Positions 58,068-64,000 of a stretch of 64,000 bases of DNA are shown here, piece by piece. Source of the DNA: Hymenopus coronatus (Eukaryota; Arthropoda; Insecta; Mantodea; Hymenopodidae). The position numbers and the translations under genes were made by a program. The stretch lies in assembly GCA_030762935.1 (NCBI GenBank), contig CM060888.1, positions 115,331,468 to 115,395,467 of the forward strand, given 5' to 3'. Positions within the stretch are counted from its first letter, which is position 1, and each line of letters starts with the position of its first letter. The notes beneath the pieces were generated by a model. That model was given only the letters and a program-made list of their open reading frames with translations. It ran no database searches and was not told the origin of the DNA.

Positions 58068-58284
58068 CATCGTGCGGCTTAGACCACTCGCCTTCGATCC
58101 CAAGCGACCATATGTGAGATTTGTGGTGGACAAAGCGGCACAGGGGCGGGTTTTCTCCGGGTTCTCCGGTTTCCCCCGCCATCGCATTCCACGGTGCTCC
58201 ACCTTCATTCCAAGCAACACCAGTGCCATCGCCTACGGTGCCACAAGGAGTAAAAGTGGGCGTTAAACACATCTAAAAAAAAAA
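58068..58284 (+). mobile_element. tRNA-derived SINE (same family), third of three
   Basis: CGTGCGGCTTAGACCACTCG, TTCGATCCCAAGCGACCATA, GGGGCGGGTTTTCTCCGGGT, TTCCCCCGCCATCGCATTCC, then GTGGGCGTTAAACACATCT and an A-tail. A deletion joins the anticodon-arm part directly to the B box. Confidence 0.85.
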
Positions 58285-59354
58285 AATGGGGCTTCTGTAA
58301 CGGGGAATGAATTCTGATGACGTCACATGCTTAGACGCCTGAGAACGAATATGGAATCCCGTAAATACTCGTGCCCGTAAATTACATTGACATTCTGGAG
58401 AAGGCAATGAAACTCTTAAACCTCCTTTGCTATTGGACAAGCACTTTTACTTCTAATAGGATTCATTAATTCCAATAAATTGAGCGAAGCAGATAAAGCT
58501 CACGTCTTTGATCATGAATGTTGAGTAAATGTTGAATAGCGCTAAAATGTAATAGATGACTGCCGGATGGTCTGTAAAAGTGCGATATGGGCAGTTTTGA
58601 GTAACGCATGTAATATATAAATACATATATTGTATAGACAGATCTAAATGTGACACAATAATACATGTGATACATTTTGCTTTCTTTAATATCCATCATT
58701 GTTTGTGAGTAAGACTTGTAGCATGTCTAATAGGAGTCACATGGCAGAGGATAGAGCGGCTAGTGTAGTTCCAGTACCGGTTGGATCCTAAAAGAAGGTT
58801 ACATGCTGTGTATTACAATTTTGATAAACGATTTCATAGGAACCATACATCTACAAAATATCTCGCGGCCGTTTACATCCGCGGATAACAAAAGACGCGA
58901 AGTCTTCCACAAAAGTTCACCCAAGGCGTTTGGATGGCTAAATATCGCTATCAAATTGGTTGGCTCAATACATCTAAATCTGTCACACAAATATCATCCT
59001 ACCCATTATTATTCTATTCATTATAAATTAAAAACATTCTATTTGATGAGTAATGTTGCACAAAACGGAAACCTAATGACATAGATACCATAATGGTATA
59101 CTTTAGCAAATATGTACAAAACTAGACTTGACTTGCTAAAGCGATATTAAGATATAAACTCGGGTTTGAGCAAGTAAGACGGCATCTTATGGTAACCTGA
59201 AGTAGCCTTAAGCAATTCGCCACTGCAACAGACAATGCAATACTTCAGCATCTAAAATAAGATTTTATGTTTATCTCCATAATCGCTTCCTCCTTTTGCC
59301 TGTAGCAAGACTCATAACTTGAGATCTATTCTGTCCTAATATAGCAGAAAAAAC
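58285..59354. other. Intergenic stretch
   Basis: Nothing assigned. Overlapping open frames on both strands at 58800-59080 look fortuitous. Confidence 0.4.
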
Positions 59355-60201
59355 TGAAGTTCCATTCACATGACTTTTTCTACTTCTGTGTAACAAATTA
59401 TTGTTAATAAGCTTATTCTTCTATTTACTTCATTCTAATTGAGAAAAAATATCAGAAATAGTCCTATTACTTGCTTCCTTGTAAGTACAAGCGAAATATG
59501 AGAGTATCATAGGTTAAAGTGAAGTCAAAAGCTGGTTACTAGGTGACTGAAGTTCCTTTGTTTGTATGGACACAAGTTGACAAATACCTGTATGAGAAAA
59601 GTACAAGTTTTTCAAAGCTGAAACTAAAAACAAGGAATGTCTAAAAAATTATCAACTTCTCGAAAAAAAAATATATAACATAAATTGTGTGTTTTAATTG
59701 CTCTACATTTTTTGTGTGGTAGGTTTTTGTCCATTTCGTACGGTTTAGCAGTTATGTAAAATTCATCCAGAATAAAGTAGTCTTCGGAGGCTATTCCCAG
59801 ATAAATCAAGATATACATATTATTTGTCAGATAAATATTAAAATAATTATATTTTAATCAAAATTGTTGGAGCCATTTTTGAGAAAATCAAAATTTTCGA
59901 AAAAAGTTCCATGTAAAGGGTAGTAGGGTGTGGGGGGATTTTCTTGAAAATCTTCGTGTCGCGTTCTTGGAAGATACCAAATTTATATACCAAGTGTGGT
60001 ATTTAATAGTCTTTTCGTTTTTGAGCTATGCTGTCCACAGACACACAGACACACGCACACTCACGGACCTTCTTCTGAAAATGCTTTTCTTGGATTCAGG
60101 AGGATCCAAAACATGTAGTTCCGGTGAAATCTCGGTATCGAATTTTTGGGTGCAATACAATATCTTCTCTATGTACATAGTACGTATAGAGACAGTAAAA
60201 A
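59355..60201 (-). mobile_element. HER repeat copy, full length, well preserved
   Basis: On the - strand it reads TTTTTACTGTCTCTATACGT to TCATGTGAATGGAACTTCAG. The open - strand-of-repeat frame noted in several copies (GDFLENLRVAFLEDTKF and GEISVSNFWVQYN, here on the + strand) is intact for 105 codons. Confidence 0.92.
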
Positions 60202-60496
60202 TGACCGATATGCTAACTACAACCATAGCGATTCCTTGTGAATGAGGAGCTAACCTCCTGGCGAGTAAATTTATATAGTAAAAATAGAGTGAGATTTTAT
60301 TAATATATTTTGAAAATAAAATGTAATAAACTAATAAATGATCATAATCAACATCTCTCATTATAAGTAAATTAATGGCCTTTAATAACCTGTAAGAAGA
60401 CTTATTGCCAGCCATTGCAATTCTGGAAATGTTGAACAAGCAAACTCTAGAGAGTGATAAGCACCAAACGATATAAGGATGGTAATAACAAGTCAT

Positions 60497-60881
60497 CATT
60501 GCCCGCCTGGGTAGCGTGGTGGTAGCGAAACTCTTAAAATACAGATTCAAAACCTTAATATTACCAATCCATATGACAAATAATCATAACCAAAAATACC
60601 TATATCTTAAACCTCTTCAACAAAAGACTAATAAACTAAAAAAGCAAAACAATAAATGTTAAATTGTGTCTGACTCACATTCAACAGGTCGTGAGCTCGA
60701 ATCTCGCTTAGGGTGAGTCACCCGGATAAGGTTTCTATTTCGAAGTTTTCCCTTATCTGGAGTAGACGAATGTCGAGTAACTTTAAGCTCCATAGACCTC
60801 GAGATATTGAATATCATTGAATATCATTTCACCAATTTCATTCGTTCGATATGACCAACCACATTAAAGAACGTAAAGCTA

Positions 60882-60911
<30 letters not shown>
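60497..60911 (+). mobile_element. tRNA-derived SINE, sixth type, split by a 150-bp insertion
   Basis: The head GCCCGCCTGGGTAGCGTGGT stops at about 60523. It resumes at about 60670 with ACTCACATTCAACAGGTCGT and B box GAGCTCGAATCTCGC. The body is GGTGAGTCACCCGGATAAGG, GAATGTCGAGTAACTTTAAG and TTCGTTCGATATGACCAACC, with a long poly(A) tail (60882-60911). The other copy, at 61612-61869, shows that the head and B box are normally adjacent. Confidence 0.85.
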
Positions 60912-60914
<3 letters not shown>

Positions 60915-61611
60915 AAGTTATCATTACCTTAATTTACATTCCTTTCATTTATGGGTAAACGGTAGTATGACGTAGTTAAAGTGGGTTTATGTAACATAAA
61001 CTAAAATATTTATTTTATTAATGATTTACCAAGGAATAATGAAGTTCGGGGTAACTTAATCTATAAGAAATTAAAACTTCAAAAGGATTTAATTAACTAC
61101 TCAATGACACATATACGTATAAAGACAGATATTATACACTATTTTTCACATTAGCCTAACTAGGCCTGAAGTAAATTGCTTAATGGTTTATAAAGAAAGG
61201 GAATATTTTGGAGAAAAAGTTAATATTTTTATAGCTATGTTTGTTAATTTATATTAAAGTACTATTTTCTAAACTTTATTATAATGTTTCTATATAATTG
61301 AGTGGTTCACCTTTCAAATGGATTTCAATGCGAAGATATTTGCTTTATTATTGGCTGTGCTATTTTAACACTGTGTTTTGTTAAAATAAATGTGAGTTGG
61401 ATTGCGGCGTTATTTTACGAATACAAATACCTGTTCATATAATTTTCACCTTTTATCCTCTAATTCACGAAAGAACAAAAGCGCATTACAAATGATACCA
61501 TGTGAAAGGCGAAACCAACATGCTACATTTTTTAAAAACAGTGAACATTATTATTTCGAAGTGGTGCTTCAAAATGTAAAGGAACAAATATTTTTTCTAA
61601 CCATCGCCAAC
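60912..61611. other. A+T-rich spacer between inverted SINEs
   Basis: No gene or repeat recognised. Confidence 0.4.
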
Positions 61612-61869
61612 TTTTTTTTTTTTTTTTTTTTTTTTTGTGGTTTAACGTCCTTTAACCTGGTTTTGGTCATATCGGACGATGAATGCAATTGATGATATGA
61701 TGCTCAAATGATCTCGGGGTCCATGGAGCTTAAAGTTACTCGACATTCGTCTTCTCAGGATAAAGGAAAACCCCGAAAAAAACCGGGTAACTCAACCTAA
61801 GCGAGATTCGAACTCACGACCTTTTGAACGTGAGACAGACATGTTACCACCACGCTACCCAGGCGGGCT
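61612..61869 (-). mobile_element. tRNA-derived SINE, sixth type, complete
   Basis: On the - strand: CCCGCCTGGGTAGCGTGGTG (A box), AGGTCGTGAGTTCGAATCTC (B box), GGTTGAGTTACCCGGTTTTT, GACGAATGTCGAGTAACTTT, TCGTCCGATATGACCAAAAC, GGACGTTAAACCAC and a poly(A) tail (T-run on the + strand, about 61612-61636). It is inverted relative to the copy at 60497. Confidence 0.9.
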
Positions 61870-63092
61870 CTATGAATTTAATAAAGAGGTTAAGTATCAT
61901 ATTGTTAAACTCTATTTACTACTTCACTAACAACCGACTAAATTCAGTTGTGTATAGGTTAACCGCAAGCAACTCGTCCGTTAATTAAATGTTATACTAA
62001 AAATATTTTACGTCACATCATCTGTTTGCGGTTGTTAAATTGACTTTTGAATTTATATTCGTGTATTATTTTGTAATTTAGAACATTTATGAACATGTTT
62101 TTTTTGAACTCGCTTTTTGGTAATATCTGGGAGATCATTAATTGATAAACCTGGGGAATTAAGTACTGCGAAATGCCACATTTTTCATAAATGCGAGGTG
62201 ACCTGCAGACAATCAGAGAATGTGATCTGCCAGACAGTCTCTCTCTCACTCTCTCTCTCTCTCTCTCTCTCTGCCCAATGGCTTCCCTGACCCACCTTCA
62301 ATGATTATTCTCATTGTGTGCACCTTGTAGGTTAAATTGATAACATCATTTTACTATAATATATTAAGTAGTGTGAAGCAAATTTTAAAGAGTTGTTATA
62401 ATTGAATAAAGGTAATTTTATTGTGTCAGAGTATATTAAAATTAATTATAAATTTTTGTTTTCTCGTATTTAGTGTGTTTTTAGACTCTTAATAACTTGT
62501 GACTAAGCTTTTGTGGATATCAAACTGAGTGGAGCGAATCCAAAGATAAAATGAAACCTAAACAACAGAAAAGATATTCCTCAGTGTTTACTATTGTTTT
62601 AATACATGTATGTAGAATTTTATTTGCCTATTTATTTCAATAATATACAATGGAGGACACTAAGCTTGCATACAGCACAGTGTCGGAAAACAAAAATGAA
62701 ACTTGGTACTTTGACATTATGGTTTTGGCTGTCTAGGGGGAGCGCTCTGTATACGCCCCTGTCAAGGTGAAATTTCAGTTAGAGGTTGATAACTTTACCC
62801 AGTCTCTTTTATTTCATACTCTTTCACTGTTGGAAGTAAAAAATGTTAAATATTCCTATGTTTAGCGCTGTACCTTATTAGAGGGAAGCTGATATATTGT
62901 TTCGCGGTAGGAACCACGCAGGCCAAGATAATTAATTAACTGAAATGGGGAAGATGTCACAGTACTCTTAGCTTACTAGCTTCTTAAAGATTCTTATCAA
63001 GATCCCTCTGAATATCTGTTTTCATTCAAGAAGAAGGAAATAAAAGAGAAAAAAGACGAATCTCCTTCTGTTTCTCTTATTTTGTTACTTCA
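61870..63092. other. Intergenic stretch
   Basis: A (CT)n run lies at 62237-62272. A less A+T-rich part around 62700-62800 is not recognised. Confidence 0.4.
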
Positions 63093-63335
63093 CTAAGATC
63101 TTCAAGAAGCCGCATCAGCAGATCTCATTCACTGCATTCAATGTTTTTTTCTTCAACGAGTGACTTAAGTATGCTGAAGGATGCATGTAGGTGTATTCAT
63201 GAACAGGCTACTTCCTCTCGAATGTCGATGCTCATAGATAAAGGAAGAACCTTGTCGTCTAGTCAAGATAATGAACCTGTTTGTTTAAAGCATAAGCTCG
63301 AGTACACCCTTCATTTTTTTTTAAGAATGCAATAA
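63093..63335 (+). CDS. Candidate coding exon, unassigned
   Basis: A good polypyrimidine tract and acceptor (TTTCTCTTATTTTGTTACTTCACTAAG would end about 63092) precedes about 81 codons free of stops. They read SSRSRISRSHSLHSMFFSST, SDLSMLKDACRCIHEQATSS, RMSMLIDKGRTLSSSQDNEP and VCLKHKLEYTLHFFLRMQ before TAA. Ser-rich, mixed composition without low-complexity bias is unusual for this window. A possible inner donor GTAG-GTGTAT lies near 63190. I recognise no family, and no partner exon was found before the HER copy at 63538, so chance remains possible. Confidence 0.3.
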   Translation, partial: LRSSRSRISRSHSLHSMFFSSTSDLSMLKDACRCIHEQATSSRMSMLIDKGRTLSSSQDNEPVCLKHKLEYTLHFFLRMQ

Positions 63336-63537
63336 TAAGATTTCCCCAAGCGTGAGTTGAGTACAAGCCTCCCAAGTTCCCGTTAGCTTAAGTTTACACA
63401 TGTATTGTTGAACAGGATTCAAAACGAATGGGAGCGGATCGAAACAATACTAAAGACGGTTTATTTCCTGTGCATAAGAACATTCTTTAAGTTTTGAAAT
63501 GGAACATAAACCATATTATGTATTTTATTATATATTA

Positions 63538-64000
63538 CTATCTTTAGCGTATATGTACAACGTACAAAGTAGGTGCAGAAGGTATTGTATTCCACCCAAA
63601 AATTCGATACCGAGATTTTAGCGCAAATATATGTTTTGATACTTCCTGTAAGAAAAGCAGTTTTAGAAAAAGGTCAGTATTTGTGCGCGCGCGTGTGCGC
63701 ACGCCTGTAGACAGTATAGCTAAAAACGAAAAGTTCGTCAAACACCAAACTTGAATGGTTGTGTTATTTTAATACACATAATATATAATACGCAAAATAT
63801 CTCCCAAGGATGCGACGCGAAGATTTTTAAAAAATCGCGCCACCTCAAACCACCCTTTACCCTTTCCAAAATTTTGATTTTCTCAAAAAGGGCTCTAACG
63901 ATTTTGTTTAAAATACCGTATTTTAAAGATATTTATGTGACAAATGATTATATATCTTCTGAGAATAGCCTCTGAAGTCCTTTTCATTCTGAAATACTTT
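63538..64000 (+). mobile_element. HER repeat copy, left half, cut by window edge
   Basis: It starts near GCGTATATGTACAACGTACA and carries CCACCCAAAAATTCGATACC, the GT/GC-rich block, ATGCGACGCGAAGATTTTTA, AAAGGGCTCTAACGATTTTG and AGCCTCTGAAG. About 40 bases (TGTGTTATTTTAATACACATAATATATAA) replace the TGGTATTTAAGTTTAGT part. Confidence 0.88.

Noticed and set aside
60026..60550. 174-codon - strand frame, the longest in the window
   Set aside because: It runs across the edge of a HER copy, A+T-rich spacer and a SINE head; no domain spans the joins.
1..64000. Bacterial-style operons, ribosome binding sites or phage genes
   Set aside because: None present; gene density, introns, SINEs and microsatellites all point to animal nuclear DNA.

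Overview
This window is nuclear DNA of an animal, most likely an arthropod. The base composition is A+T-rich, and the sequence is full of triplet and dinucleotide microsatellites. It also carries tRNA-derived SINEs with Pol III A and B boxes, degraded mariner, Tc1-like and hAT transposons of the kinds common in arthropods, a LINE reverse transcriptase remnant and LTR-retrotransposon fragments. I see no intact cellular gene. I cannot name the species from the sequence alone.

The dominant component is one dispersed repeat family of about 0.7-0.9 kb, called HER (hairpin-end repeat) here. I find about 27 clear copies, 19 on the + strand and 8 on the - strand, which by my hand-drawn boundaries cover roughly 30% of the window. 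A copy starts with a nearly palindromic block (CTTTCTCTACACGTAC and then its inverse, ending in TAGAGAAGG). It ends with TAGAGAAAGTCATGTGAATG, a short hairpin and a T-run. Several copies lie head to tail with no spacer (9.4-10.4 kb, 27.6-28.7 kb, 30.0-31.5 kb, 38.0-39.5 kb, 42.2-43.2 kb). I do not recognise the family.

Other elements are nested in or between HER copies. A Tc1-like transposon (5410-6496), a SINE with an 11-bp target duplication (11404-11662) and a 2.4-kb segment carrying a 122-bp tandem array (48975-51399) each interrupt a HER copy. The remaining DNA transposons are a Tc/mariner-like element with terminal inverted repeats and TA ends (18536-19945), a hAT deletion derivative (22104-22718), a mariner (52440-53727), a 300-bp fold-back element (37088-37387), and transposase fragments at 24.0-24.5, 33.7-34.0 and 43.9-44.4 kb. 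Retroelement remnants are two gag-like regions (about 13.0-13.4 kb and 34.4-34.9 kb), a LINE reverse transcriptase with a YADD motif (53.8-54.8 kb) and several SINE families.

The most gene-like locus is a decayed THAP-domain gene at 44.4-45.9 kb. Two exons join in phase to give the C2CH zinc-finger spacing, but with stop codons and the zinc-binding His replaced by Gln. A possible coiled-coil exon follows. One further unassigned candidate exon lies near 63.1-63.3 kb. The long stretches between elements are A+T-rich and show nothing I can assign.
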